Assembly: GCA_030544235.1 (NCBI GenBank)
Contig: CM060470.1
Coordinates: 12,843,356 to 12,907,355, forward strand
Length of the DNA: 64,000 bases
Direction of reading: 5' to 3'
DNA from: Lepturacanthus savala
Lineage: Eukaryota; Chordata; Actinopteri; Scombriformes; Trichiuridae
Shown: positions 54,405 to 64,000 of the stretch, piece by piece
How positions within the stretch are numbered: position 1 is the first letter of the stretch
Layout: every line of letters starts with the position of its first letter
Notes under the pieces: model-generated
What the model was told of the DNA's origin: nothing
Databases searched by the model: none
Seen by the model: only the letters and a program-made list of their open reading frames with translations
Made by a program: the position numbers and the translations under genes

Positions 54405-57315
54405 TGTGCGGAGGATGAAAAACACCGAGTGTATCGATACACAGCTCATGGCACAGGCAGTAACTAAAATTATGACCATTGTTAAGAAGACGAAGGATCA
54501 GGTTGGTTCGATCCAGTCCATCTGTTGAATCATAAATTAATAATATATTCAGTGACGATGCCTTAGTGATGCCGACCATTTTAAATAGCTAGATGAATAA
54601 TCTAGACAGCCCACATAAATAACACAAACCTCATTAAACTCCAACCTGCTGTTGCGTTTCTAACTTTCTAACTTCACGCCCTACCATAGTTGGTAGTTTA
54701 GTTTCTGCTGCTGTCGTGCATAAATGTAGATATAGGTATAGCTAGTATAAGCAAGTCACTATTTTGCTGAATTGTCTCCACTAATATTTTTAGCAATCAA
54801 ATGATATTACCTGTTCAGTGCTGCTAGTTGGAATTCTGCAGAGTTGCCAGGATTGTGTTTTCTGTAAAAACGGGGTTATTGTGATAAAATGTGAGATATG
54901 AGGGCAATACCCTGCTCCTGTCAACTTCAAGAGCTACTACTATGCTATTGATTTTATATATATATATACATATATAGAGTTAAAATGATCCTTTTACTAT
55001 TGTAGTTTTTAGTTTTGAGGTTTACTGTTTATGAATCAATTCCCTTAATCGAAGACAATGTTCTTAGATGGGACTCTATAAAACTATCCTTGAACTCTTA
55101 TGTGATTTTAGTTGAAGAAACATTTCCTTTCCTGAATTTTCATATATCTTAATAGCATGCAGACAATGTAGAAACCTGAAATCTACTTGGAAACGTAAAT
55201 TAATGTAGCTTGTACTTACTGTAAATGCTTTTTTTAGGCTTGTATGGCCCCATTACTTTGTGTATCATTTTAGATTGTTTATATAGTAGAATATTTTCTT
55301 TACTGTATTCATACTGTTCATACCGGCTATTAAAAATATGTTTTCAACGTAAGCGATAGCAGACAAAATGTCCCCAGTCAATTTTGTGAAAAAATGCATT
55401 TAAAAGTGAGTCATATCAAAGCACACTTATAACGATGAACTGAGTTTTATAAAAAAAAAAATCTGTCGGGTTGAACGGTGTCAAAGTCAGTAGCAGTCCA
55501 AGAGAGAACAGCTAGAAACAACTGAACATGCAGCCTCAGAAATGGAGCTAAGCTCTCTGTCACTCAGTCATGAGGCCAGACTGCACAGTCCGTCTAAGAG
55601 CTCTAATAGGCTCTTTCCACTCAGCCAATCCTCAAATTCCTTCCCTCAGCATAAAGACTCACTTAACACTTAAATCTGTAGTTTCAGGATCAGCACTCTA
55701 CCTGCTCGAGCAGCAATCGCCGTGGCTGGAGGCTGAAGTACCGCGTAGTGCCACCGATGGCCGCTAGATACTCCAACCGACTCCCAAAGACGACAAGTAA
55801 TCAACAAGTTGTTATGGTCTCAGTCTAACAGATTAGGCCAGTGGTCGTTTTGGTAATGTTAATAAGATTGGAAGACTCATAGCATGGATGTATGCTGTGT
55901 GGGTGTAGATTGACAGCTGTTGGTCTATTGTCACAATATTTCACTCAGTTTAAAAGATTTTGTTTAGGACTCTTTCCCTGTTAGCACAATTTAGCTAAAA
56001 TAGCTAACATTAGCCCAGGTCAGTTGATTATGTTGGTATAGTATCAGAGGTCTTGACCTATTTTATGGTCTCAGAACTAATAGTTTCTGTATCTGTTTTT
56101 TTTTTAAATAAATCAAAAAAAAGGAAAATATGGCGCTTGGATATAAGCTGCAACTCTGGGCTTAAAACCAGCTCCAATGGAAGGACTCACTGTCTCTGTG
56201 CTTTTATGATTGAGTTATTAATTGAAGAATTTCACTTTTTTTTTTCTCATGATTACACCAGAATAACAAAACCTCCTAAAAATGTCAAATTAAGTATTAA
56301 ATATCATAACCAATTCAATTCTACACAGAAAATTCTGCTCATTTGTCAGGAATTCAATTCAATTCAGGTCAATTCAACCTGTAAAATCTGTTCCACAATG
56401 CCTAAATGCTTGCAACAATCTGAGGCAATAACCCAGATGAGGTTTGAACAGCACCATGCAGAGAGTGACTCACCTTCTTATCAGCCTTTCTGTATTATTC
56501 TATACATAGATACTGGTAACATGATCCTTTTGCAAACATGTCACGTAACTCAGATCAACGTATCTCTATTTCTCTCTTATTATGAGTTTATTGGCACACC
56601 ATTGCTTTCCTCCTTGTGTGTTGTCAAACACGCTTCCCTTTGACATTTCAAATGTTAACAGCCGGCAACATAACAGATTGACACCGTGTGCTCTTCATCC
56701 ACCTGAAATGTCAGCGTGATGTATACGCTGTTGCTTCTGTGGCAACACAGGAAATACTCATTCACTCCAAATATGAAAACAAGATCTCACACAGAAGAAG
56801 CCATCAGTCTGGCATGTTATTCACTCCTGCCAGCGTTTAAACACATGCAATCTACGCCTATTCTGTATCTCCTTTTTGAAATAAAGCTGTGACGAGGCCT
56901 TTTGTCCTTGTATGTCACAACATTGCTTCGAGCCAACTGGGGTGAAAGGCCAGCTGCTGGGGACTTGGGTTTCCTTCTGCTTAAAAGGTTTTTCAGGTGT
57001 GTGTATGTTTGGCTTCCTCCTGTGTCGGCTTCAAACGGAGAGTTTACCTCCGGCAAGTTTCTAAGTTCTGACACTTTTGATGCCCTTGAAGTAACTGGAA
57101 TGAATGTGTTGGTGTATGGGTGGGTGTATGTGAGAGGGAGGGAAAGTGTGTGCGTGTGTGTGTGTGTCAGAAAGTGACAGTTTGTTCAAAATGAATGATG
57201 ATGTCTGAAATTTGATCAAATTAGTTCAACAGAGTGCTGTTTGTGGCCCTTTACTCATTTTGCAGGTGACACACACATGAAATTCTTCAGACACCCAGGT
57301 ATAGTATAATAAGAG
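54405..57315. other. Noncoding stretch with short simple repeats
   Basis: No gene. It contains a TA-rich run (54954-54976), an A run (55451-55460), (AATTC)n-like DNA (56349-56377), a GT run (57146-57167) and the repeat core at 56141-56178. The 196-codon frame at 56053-56643 is AT-rich, without domain or signal, and is rejected. Confidence 0.5.
56141..56178 (+). repeat. Interspersed repeat core, copy B
   Basis: ATATAAGCTGCAACTCTGGG followed by CTTAAAACCAGCTCCAA parallels 36631-36665 in order and spacing. It is too short to classify alone. Confidence 0.5.
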
Positions 57316-57319
57316 TATA

Positions 57320-57686
57320 TACAATACCATTCAAAAGTTTGGGATCATTTCAAAATATCCTTATTTCTCAAAGAAAAACATTGTTTTTTCAATAAAGACA
57401 ACTGTAAACTAATCAGAAATACGCTCTATACACTGATAATCTGGTAAATGACTATTCTAGCTGCAAATGTCTGGATTTTGGTGCAATATCTACATGGGTG
57501 TATAGAGGCCCATTTCCAGCAACTATCACTCCAGTGTTCTAATGGAACAATGTGTTTGCTCATTGCGCCAAAAGGCTAATGTGATAAAATTTTCGATTCA
57601 ATTTACAACTAATGGTAGTAAATAAAAGTGTGACTTTTCATGGAAACCACTAAATTGCCTGGGTGACCCCAAACATTTGAATGGCA

Positions 57687-57691
<5 letters not shown>
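57320..57691 (+). mobile_element. Tc1/mariner-derived MITE, copy 2
   Basis: Both ends are readable. The left is TACAATACCATTCAAAAGTT then TGGGATCA. The right, reverse-complemented, is TACACACTGCCATTCAAATG then TTTGGGGTCA. They form inverted repeats of about 30 bp. The body matches the minus-strand element at 4690-5150 (shared GGTAAATGACTATTCTAGCT, AGGCCCATTTCCAGCAAC and TTTTCATGGAAA). This copy lacks the GTTAGCACAGCTGAAAAC segment present in copy 1, an internal deletion of roughly 100 bp. No transposase is encoded. Confidence 0.9.

Positions 57692-57733
<42 letters not shown>
57692..57733. repeat. (TA)21 microsatellite at the end of MITE copy 2
   Basis: A pure TA run of about 42 bp, abutting the right inverted repeat of the MITE. 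Confidence 0.97.
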
Positions 57734-57741
<8 letters not shown>

Positions 57742-57911
57742 TTTTTTTTACCTGATATTTTATTATGTTTTTGCAACAGCATATAAGAACACTGTCTTTC
57801 ACTGTTCTTTACCACTTTAAATTCTGACTTTCAATTTTTTTTTTTGAGAATAAGTGGTAAGTGCTCCATGCTCAGTTTGTAGTTGCATGGTTTGCAATGT
57901 AAAGTGGACAA

Positions 57912-57913
<2 letters not shown>

Positions 57914-57960
<47 letters not shown>
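57914..57960. repeat. (GT)23 microsatellite
   Basis: An uninterrupted GT run of about 47 bp, the longest GT tract in the window. Confidence 0.97.
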
Positions 57961-57961
<1 letters not shown>

Positions 57962-58715
57962 ATGGAAAAACGGTATACAGTGGAGGAGTAATTGAAGAGA
58001 CACAGGTCACACAAAAAGCATGTCTTCAAATTGTCTCACCCCTGTCCCAGCTGTTTTCCAGTGTCCTCTGCGGTTTGATGGCAGAACAACTCCATCCGTG
58101 CAAAATCCGCCCTGGACTCACAACCATGTAAGCTGTATTCTTGACATTCGGCTAAATTAGGAGCTTCTTCAGGACGCGTGTTTATGTTTTGACTCTCATA
58201 CTAGACACAACTAACTAACCGAGTGAACGTTCTCACCTGGCTTTCAGTGATGCATTTTCGTGTCTGTCAAAAGTGAACATAACTCTACCAACACATGTAC
58301 TGACTCAGACCAGAACAATCTAACTACAGGTTTGAAAGCACCCTCAGATGGCCACAATTAACATCTCTTTGCTTATCTACAGTGTGGTACAGTTTTAATG
58401 AGTAAAACATAAATTTAAAACTGAAAATGCAAAAGTAAGGAGGACATGGCCCAATGGAAATCCATTGCACACCCCACCACACACACACACACACATACAT
58501 ACATACAACAGGCTGTGTGATATAGTCTTCTTTCTTTCTCACACATGGACACACTCACACACATTGTGGTGGTTCGTTGTATGGCAGGAAAGGACTGTTA
58601 AACTTTCCCAAGGGAAACGGCAACACAGCCCTTCAATGGACATTGTTATTAGGCTGTTTTTCTTTAGGCAATCCTCCCCACCATTCCTCTCTCACTGTGT
58701 CTGTCCCTCTCTCGC
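57961..58715. other. Noncoding stretch with a CA/CATA microsatellite
   Basis: CACACACA then (CATA)n lies at about 58477-58508. No gene. Overlapping 76-93 codon frames read through the repeat. Confidence 0.6.
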
Positions 58716-58719
58716 CCCT

Positions 58720-58880
58720 CAGCCGATGGCTCCTGCAGGTGATTAATGCATAGCGGCGACCGTAAGCGATTTGCTAATCAGCCCAAAAGCACTTTGCTTA
58801 AGTGAGGAAAGTGATCCAAGTGGCGTTGCGGTGTAAAGCCCCGCGTTGTTGTGTGAGGTCAGACTCTTCACGTGAAAGCT
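58720..58880. other. Repeat-free complex block, candidate conserved noncoding element
   Basis: About 160 bp with retained CpGs and TAAT-type words (GGTGATTAATGCATAGCGGC, AGCGATTTGCTAATCAGCCC, TTTGCTTAAGTGAGGAAAGT). No frame or repeat similarity. A compact enhancer-like candidate, unproven. Confidence 0.4.
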
Positions 58881-58940
58881 TGTACATGTGGCAGCCACTG
58901 TAGACGTGCCCCACTGTAGGTTTGTGTCTGCAGCAATTTC

Positions 58941-59100
58941 TTAAAGGTCCCATTTTATAATTTGTGAGATATGAATTGCTTTTTGATTATAAGCAAGGTG
59001 TGGCCATTATATAAGTACTGTCCCAGAAACGTTTTGTACTTTCAGAAATGTTCAATCCACATGAGAAAACCTCAGCTGCAACACTATAAAGTATTTTTAT
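58941..59100 (+). repeat. MITE-like repeat, left end only
   Basis: TCTTAAAGGTCCCATTTTAT, TTTGTGAGATATGAATTGCT and TGATTATAAGCAAGG, then TGTTCAATCCACATGAGAAA, follow a common fish MITE whose end is TTAAAGGTCCCATATTGT. The right end was not found. Confidence 0.55.
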
Positions 59101-59104
59101 CTGC

Positions 59105-59950
59105 AGTAAAACACAATGTTACCTTCAATATCCACGTCTCCAATAAGAAAATAGGTTAATATAATATCAGTAGTAGCTGCAGCTAACCACTATTTTGATG
59201 TTTAATTTAGATTTGAGCCGTTTGTGAGATTATTTAATTGGGTCCTTTTATAATCTCCTTTTTAAACATCTTATAGAATATATTCTTCATGTTCTGTAAT
59301 GGTCCTCAGTGTGATTCCAATGATTTGATGGACAAATAATTCATGAACTCTTATCTTTTTAATCACTGAACTTTACATTGCAGATAATACTTTTTTCCCC
59401 TGATTTGGGTCAGTTTGGTCTTTTTATCTGTAGTAGAAACCAATATTTTTTTAAAATATTCTAACTATTTGCTCTGTAACAACAACATTAATTGATTCTG
59501 ACACTTCTGTAGTATTTATTTTGATACCAGGTTTAAGCACATAAACTTTGTGATTGTAGCGATATTCCATATTTATTGTTATTTATGGCAGGAAAACTGA
59601 AAAATAGGCCTGGGGCTTAAGTGGTTAAAATTAGCCACCACGATTTCTGTTGTTGTAATGTCACAACTTAATATTCCAGACCCGATATTCTAACCCGACA
59701 CAGTGAGATGGTGTGTTACAAACCGGCGTACCATCTGGGAAGTCTTCCTTGGAAACTGTTCGGAAAAGGGCAGGTGCTTTAAAAAAAAAAAAACTTGGAT
59801 GAACTGTTGCTCACCATCTATCACCGGCTGATTAGGAGATCACGCAGAGACACCGACCGGTCAGTGGACTGTGGTTCGGACACGAACGGGAAACGTGAAG
59901 CCTGGCAAGATGGATTCTTTCGAGATCGCGGGGCATCCAGCTGCCTCGCA
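59105..59950. other. Noncoding stretch, no gene seen
   Basis: AT-rich to about 59640, then balanced. An A12 run lies at about 59780-59791. No gene was found. Confidence 0.5.
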
Positions 59951-59954
59951 AGGT

Positions 59955-60770
59955 AACCGACATTAACATAAGCAACGGTGGCAAGGAAAAAAAACTCTGC
60001 TTTAACAGGAAGAAACCTTCAAGCGCAACCTGGCTCCAGGTGGGCGGCCATCTGCCTCGGCTGGTCGGGTTTTGAGAGAGAGAGATGGAGAGAGACAGAA
60101 ACACAGCAGTGTTACATGCAGTAACAGGTCAATTATAATTAGAAATGCAAAACTAAAATTAGAAATATGACAAATAATAATAATAGTAGTAGCTGACGTC
60201 AAGCCGGCCCCCCGGTATTAGGCCGTATGTCCACCTTCGCAGCCATCGTAGCAGCCTGGTGGGCTGTGACTATGGTCTGACGGAATAAGAAAGAACAAAG
60301 ACTCTGTGGAAGATGCCAAGTTATTAATATACATTAATGGGACATGAATGTCTGTATATATAGTATATCTCAGGAAGTCCTCCCGTCAGTCTAGTCCGAT
60401 AGCAGCAAAACTCGGCCAGCCTGAGCCGGCCTTTACTCGAAGATAAAAAGATAAAAAAAAAAAAACATAGAGAGGGTGTCAGGGCCTAAAGAGGACGGTG
60501 GTTGCACAGGAGAGGAGCCTAATACTCGAAGGCTTTACCCCCCATTCTGCTTTGAGATACTCTAGGACCCTCTAAGCCTGTGTTCTGGGATCGCCGTGTT
60601 CTAGTTAATAGGGTATTATGAGCTCTTGAAGATATAACAGCGCCTGACCATTAACAGCTTTGTAGGTGAGGAGGAGGACTCTTAAAATCTATCCTGGATT
60701 TTGCCGGGAGCCGGCGCACAGGAGCTAATATTGGAGAAATAGGATCTCTTTTCCGATTCTTGTCAGAAAA
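59955..60770 (+). repeat. Widespread teleost interspersed repeat, decayed
   Basis: Ordered matches to a long repeat common in percomorph genomes: CTTTAACAGGAAGAAACCTT, CAGGAAGTCCTCCCGTCAGT, CTCGAAGGCTTTACCCCCCA, CTTTGAGATACTCTAGGACC, GCGCCTGACCATTAACAGCT, TTAAAATCTATCCTGGATTT and GGAGAAATAGGATCTCTTTT. No reading frame with a known domain was seen. I do not know its class. It contains secondary simple-sequence changes, for example an A13 run near 60451-60463. Confidence 0.8.
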
Positions 60771-61035
60771 AAGGAAGGATAAGTTCAGGATTTTATTTAT
60801 TTTTTCTTTCCAAGTCTGTCTGATACCGAGATACTGATGCTTGGATGAGATTACTTTAATTGCGAGCCCAGGAAGCAGTTGTGCACACAAGGACGCATGC
60901 AAAAAAGAAAAAAAAAACTTCAAGATCAACCCCAGAAGACAATGTCATATACCCCGGGACGGAAAACAACAACAAGGTGATGCAAAACTCGGTTATCTCC
61001 GGCTGGAGCCGGTCCACGCAGCACACACTAATGAG
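60771..61035. other. Noncoding stretch, no gene seen
   Basis: T-rich then A-rich runs (about 60796-60808 and 60901-60918). Three overlapping frames share the A run, and none has a domain. Confidence 0.55.
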
Positions 61036-61039
61036 AGAT

Positions 61040-61580
61040 GAGCCCCTGCTAGGCCGCGTCTTATGGCCCGTCCAGCCCCCGCTGAGCATGAACGGGGTTA
61101 CACGCCTGTTAAAGTTATACAGCGCACGTTGGTCTTACGAAAATTCAACATTTCAATGCACATTTTTCCAGAAAGCGAGTCAAGGTGGCCTAGAGGACAA
61201 CAGCTGGAGATCGACCTCCCGAAACAACCAAGAGTCGGAGCGATTTGTCACTAAAATATTTTTGTCCAAAAGCACTATTTGTGGTTTTCTTAAAACAAGC
61301 CTTGGGGGGAAGCTTTAGTTATTTCATCCTTCTGCAGACGCATGCGAGTAAAATGTATCCATTGCGCGCCGTCTTTCAGCAAAGAGTGGGGGAATTCAGC
61401 TACTTAAATAATGAGAATAAATGACACTGGAGTGGAAGGGCCATTTAAATACGGGGCTTTTGAGCAGTTGGTGCACAACATCGGAAACGGGGGCTAATGA
61501 GAGTGTTTCTCAGCCCTGCGTTTGGCGGATTAGCGCTCCAAAAGAGCAGAATGGATCTGATTGAGGGAAGAAACCAGCCA
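61040..61580. other. Repeat-poor complex block, candidate conserved noncoding element
   Basis: Balanced sequence with retained CpGs (TATCCATTGCGCGCCGTCTT, GGCGGATTAGCGCTCCAAAA) and TTAAATAATGAGAATAAATG. The 152-codon frame at 60860-61318 begins in an A-rich run and has no domain, so I do not call it a gene. Possibly several short conserved elements. Confidence 0.35.
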
Positions 61581-61705
61581 CGGGGTGAAAAATGGAGCGA
61601 ACAGAGTTTCGGGGCAGAGTAAATAGCACTGACTCAGGAGGGGGGTCGGCCCCCTTTCACCGGCTCTCTCCCTGGGAATCCACTTTCACTCATTCAGGCC
61701 TGCCT

Positions 61706-61735
61706 CCCCCCCCCCCCTCCTCCTCTTCACCTCAA
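61706..61735. repeat. C12 run and C/T-rich tract
   Basis: An uninterrupted run of about 12 C (61706-61717), then TCCTCCTCTTC. Confidence 0.9.
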
Positions 61736-61886
61736 CGCACCACTATCTCCCGGCCCCCTTTGGGATTCAAATGATATCTCATTAGCTCTTATTGGATTGC
61801 AACTTTCACGGGATGCATAGTGTTTCAGTTTTTCTCTCCTCCCGATCGATAAAAGGGGACACTGACGTCTTGAATAAAAGACTCCC

Positions 61887-62110
61887 TTTTTTTTTTTTTT
61901 GTCTTCCTCCCCCTTCATCGACCGTCTCGCCTAATTTCCGCTTCTCTTCTTTCGCTCGTTTATTCTCCCTCTCACTCCATCTTTCTCTCTCCTCCTCTCA
62001 ATTCAGCCCGCTGTATCTCTCTTCACTGCTCCCCGACTTGTTTCAATGCAGTCAGGATTCATCCTGCACTCTCATCCCCTTCTGTGTCTCCGCTCCTGTC
62101 CTCCCCTGGC
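61887..62110. repeat. T14 run and pyrimidine-rich tract
   Basis: T14 at 61887-61900, then a C/T-rich + strand to about 62110 (CTCCTCTCAATTCAGCCCGC and similar). It drives the serine-rich 117-codon frame at 61792-62145, which has no domain. Confidence 0.85.
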
Positions 62111-62189
62111 CTCTGCCTCCACAGGGCGTCTTTGTGTGTTTCTAATGTGCCATTAACTCTCGGTGCAACCCAAAGGCCCTCAGTCCCAA

Positions 62190-62240
62190 AGGGCACACAC
62201 AGAGAGAGAGCGAGAGATGGAGAGACAGAGGGAGGGATTT
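62190..62240. repeat. (GA)n-rich tract
   Basis: CACACAGAGAGAGAGCGAGA, then GATGGAGAGACAGAGGGAGG. Confidence 0.85.
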
Positions 62241-62585
62241 GAGCCAACAGATACTTATTTGGAGGCCACAAACAGGACAGAACACAACTATGCTGCAGCA
62301 TGTAGCAGCTACACCAGACTGAATGCTGAATAAATGGTGAATTATAGACCTACAGACCTGGAAATAGAAAAAGTATAGTTATGAATCAACACTGATTTGG
62401 CATTTTATCAGGATTCAAACCTCTCTCTCTGGAGAAACAAGTTTTTTTTTGCAACTTCTTTGTTCATATATACTGTAACAGTACTACTCCCTACTACGAG
62501 TACACATTTTATGTGTAAAATCAGTGAACTTCCCTTTTAATCTCTTGTAAAACACTTCAATTCCATATTGCAATTTGTTTTAGAC
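62241..62585. other. Noncoding stretch, no gene seen
   Basis: AT-leaning. A T9 run near 62442-62450. No gene was found. Confidence 0.6.
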
Positions 62586-62589
62586 CTGT

Positions 62590-62610
62590 TGATGCATTTT
62601 TAATGCATCA
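62590..62610. repeat. Perfect 9-bp hairpin with 3-nt loop
   Basis: Arms TGATGCATT (62590-62598) and AATGCATCA (62602-62610) with loop TTT. Each arm contains the palindrome ATGCAT. Confidence 0.9.
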
Positions 62611-62639
62611 TCACTGTATCATCCCTTTTTTTTTTCTTC

Positions 62640-62860
62640 GTCCAGAGCAACAGATGACATTTATAACAACTGTTTTCACCGGTTCGGCGGAGTTTTAGCA
62701 GACAATAACAATTCTCACCCCCTAATCTGCGAGTCACGTTTGATTATCCAAATATAATATTTTGCATGCGAATTTGTTCCGAGGCTTCTCATCACACGCG
62801 TCGATGATCACAGTGGCAAAGGCTCGCAGCTGTGTGAAATTGATGGAAACAACTGGTGTG
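62640..62860. other. Repeat-free complex block, candidate conserved noncoding element
   Basis: About 220 bp of unique sequence with retained CpGs (ACCGGTTCGGCGGAGTTTTA, CACACGCGTCGATGATCACA) and AT-rich words (ATTATCCAAATATAATATTT). No frame or repeat similarity. An enhancer-like candidate, unproven. Confidence 0.4.
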
Positions 62861-62899
62861 AGGTCGATGTCTGCGGTTCAGAATCGGTAAGCTGGGAGG

Positions 62900-63110
62900 C
62901 AAAGACAAGAGGGGGAACGCGGGGCAACGAGAGGGAAGAGGGGAGGCGATGGAAGGAACAGGGATTACGCGACGGGAATCAAAGCGGTTCTAAGACCCGG
63001 AGCAGGCCCGCGAGGGTCAGCGTGAGACGGGGCCCGGGGAGTCGGACGCGAAGGAAGCCCGGGTAACCAGCAGCAGTTACCGGGGCTTTTCAATAACGAT
63101 CGACCTTAAG
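62900..63110. other. CpG-rich, GC-rich stretch
   Basis: Purine-rich then GC-rich with many CpGs (GACGGGGCCCGGGGAGTCGG, AAGCGGTTCTAAGACCCGGA). Length and density are modest. No promoter elements, exon or frame were seen, so a CpG-island promoter is not claimed. Confidence 0.55.
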
Positions 63111-63111
63111 C

Positions 63112-63440
63112 CCCTTTTACACAGCCTGTTCGAGGCGGGCCTGTTGCGGCGTTAACAAGGGAGTCACCTTGGCGAATGGGGAACGTTAAGATTGCATGAG
63201 AACCTTATGGGACGGTAATGATCGTTCCAGGTATTAGTCATGCCCTTCGGGTGTTACCAGGGAAACTGAGTTGGGGGCTTTAAAACTTTAAATAGCAGTA
63301 GCTTCGTGTTAATTGGTTTTGATGCGTGATGTGGAGGTGTAGAACCGCCCTCCGCCTCCGCCATCTGAGCTTTGTTGAAACACACGCTCATCCTGTCACT
63401 GCGGATAGATGCTCCGTTCACATCCAGAGTAAGAAATCCC
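63112..63440. repeat. Possible MITE-like repeat
   Basis: The left words AGCCCCTTTTACACAGCCTG and CGGGCCTGTTGCGGCGTTAA and the right words CGCCTCCGCCATCTGAGCTT and TGCTCCGTTCACATCC recall fish MITEs with CTTTTACACAG-type ends. I could not align the two ends convincingly. Confidence 0.3.
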
Positions 63441-64000
63441 ACTCTGATGCATTTTTTTTTTGTTCATATATGCAAACCGCGTAACACTGCTGATCATATT
63501 TCAAATACATGAAGCAGTGGAGGTTGATATAAGTGTCATGACTGTCATTCTGTCAACATTTCTGTATCAGGCTGTGTGAGAGAAACAACATACATGTCAT
63601 TTATAAAAAGGAAAAGAGACGATACTAAACCTGAAAATATGTCAATAGTGGATAGTGTGATGGGAGTGTGTGTGTATGTCAGTTAAGGTTTTTACTTTCT
63701 AAGAGAAATCGAAAAGAGGCATAGCCATAATTTCCGGACAGTTTCAGTGTTCGGGCATGAAGCAGCTCACTGGAGGCTATTCAAATTACAATTAAGAGGT
63801 GAATTTGTATGCACTCATACTTCCCCTACAGAAAACTCATTGTTTTTTTGTGACAATAGAGATGCATTTTGTCGCAGAGCTTTTCACTCCTTTCCCTCTC
63901 TTTCTTCCGTCCCTCTCCAGGATGTCTGTAGGCTTTAACAGATGGATTAACCCTTTATTCCTTTTCTCTCTCTCTCGGGGCTGATCCCCGACTCCGCTTG
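63441..64000. other. Noncoding stretch to window end
   Basis: A T10 run near 63452-63461, a GTGTGTGTGTATG run near 63666-63679, and a C/T-rich end (63880-63985). No gene was found. Confidence 0.55.

Noticed and set aside
54505..54515. GGTTCGATCCA, a perfect tRNA B-box-like word
   Set aside because: No matching A box, acceptor stem or anticodon arm at the right distance, and the T stem does not pair. Probably chance or a tRNA-like scrap.
56053..56643. 196-codon open frame on the + strand
   Set aside because: AT-rich sequence, no domain or motif, and it overlaps a known repeat core at 56141. No splice or promoter context.
60860..61318. 152-codon + strand frame
   Set aside because: It begins inside an A-rich run giving KKKKKK and has no recognisable domain. 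It is only mentioned as part of a candidate conserved block.
62900..63110. Possible CpG-island promoter
   Set aside because: GC- and CpG-rich but short, with no initiator-exon evidence and no frame. It is described as a composition feature only.
1..64000. CRISPR arrays, bacterial operons, riboswitches, phage or plasmid features
   Set aside because: The sequence is vertebrate. No spacer-repeat periodicity, Shine-Dalgarno-led gene rows or prokaryotic gene density was seen.
1..64000. A novel multi-gene biological system
   Set aside because: No intact gene was recognised on either strand, so there are no components to form a system. The remaining interest is in repeats, hairpins and candidate regulatory DNA.

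Overview
The window looks like teleost fish nuclear DNA, probably from a percomorph. By eye it is AT-leaning, dense in (CA)n/(TG)n and (TA)n microsatellites, and dotted with small decayed transposon families typical of ray-finned fish: Tc1-like elements and their internally deleted derivatives, a hAT-like element with a perfect 8-bp target duplication, fish non-LTR retrotransposon pieces, and tRNA-derived SINE heads. No open reading frame resembles an intact cellular protein. The longest reading frames (209 codons at 5812-6441 and 196 codons at 56053-56643) run through a CA repeat or AT-rich sequence and show no domain. The only protein-like signals are broken retrotransposon and transposase remnants, so I read the window as intergenic or intronic DNA.

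Layout. 1-10 kb: microsatellites, a SINE (3.5 kb), a Tc1-derived MITE joined to a (TA)n tract (4.7-5.2 kb), a Tc1 transposase 3' fragment (7.9-8.25 kb) and a SINE-like tRNA head (9.1 kb). 10-25 kb: a decayed repeat (10.0 kb) with a second copy at 24.7 kb, CA repeats, a 381-bp Tc1-type MITE with TA flanks (15.7 kb), a minus-strand SINE (22.4 kb), and complex non-repetitive stretches that may be conserved noncoding elements (17-22 kb, 23.1-23.5 kb). 25-34 kb: another complex block (25.9-26.2 kb), two related MITE-like repeats (27.4 and 28.3 kb), a 17-G run (30.4 kb), two perfect 12-bp hairpins followed by a MITE (31.3-31.8 kb), and a deleted LINE with a recognisable 3' tail (32.7-33.7 kb). 34-44 kb: MITE scraps and two unrelated LINE pieces facing opposite ways (41.2 and 42.2 kb) with a 12-bp hairpin between them. 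44-64 kb: long GT and TA microsatellites, a 632-bp hAT-like element (51.45-52.08 kb), a second copy of the 5-kb MITE joined to (TA)21 (57.3 kb), a widespread teleost repeat (59.95-60.77 kb), purine/pyrimidine tracts, and more complex blocks (43.8-44.2, 52.7, 58.7, 61.1 and 62.7 kb).

There is no operon or gene cluster to interpret. If the window has a function, it probably lies in cis-regulatory sequence in the repeat-poor blocks, which cannot be proved from one sequence. I found no convincing novel system. The most useful observations are the dated transposon insertions, the link between MITE ends and microsatellites, several perfect hairpins, and the list of candidate conserved noncoding blocks. 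Repeat-family identities come from recognising consensus sequences from memory, without a database search.
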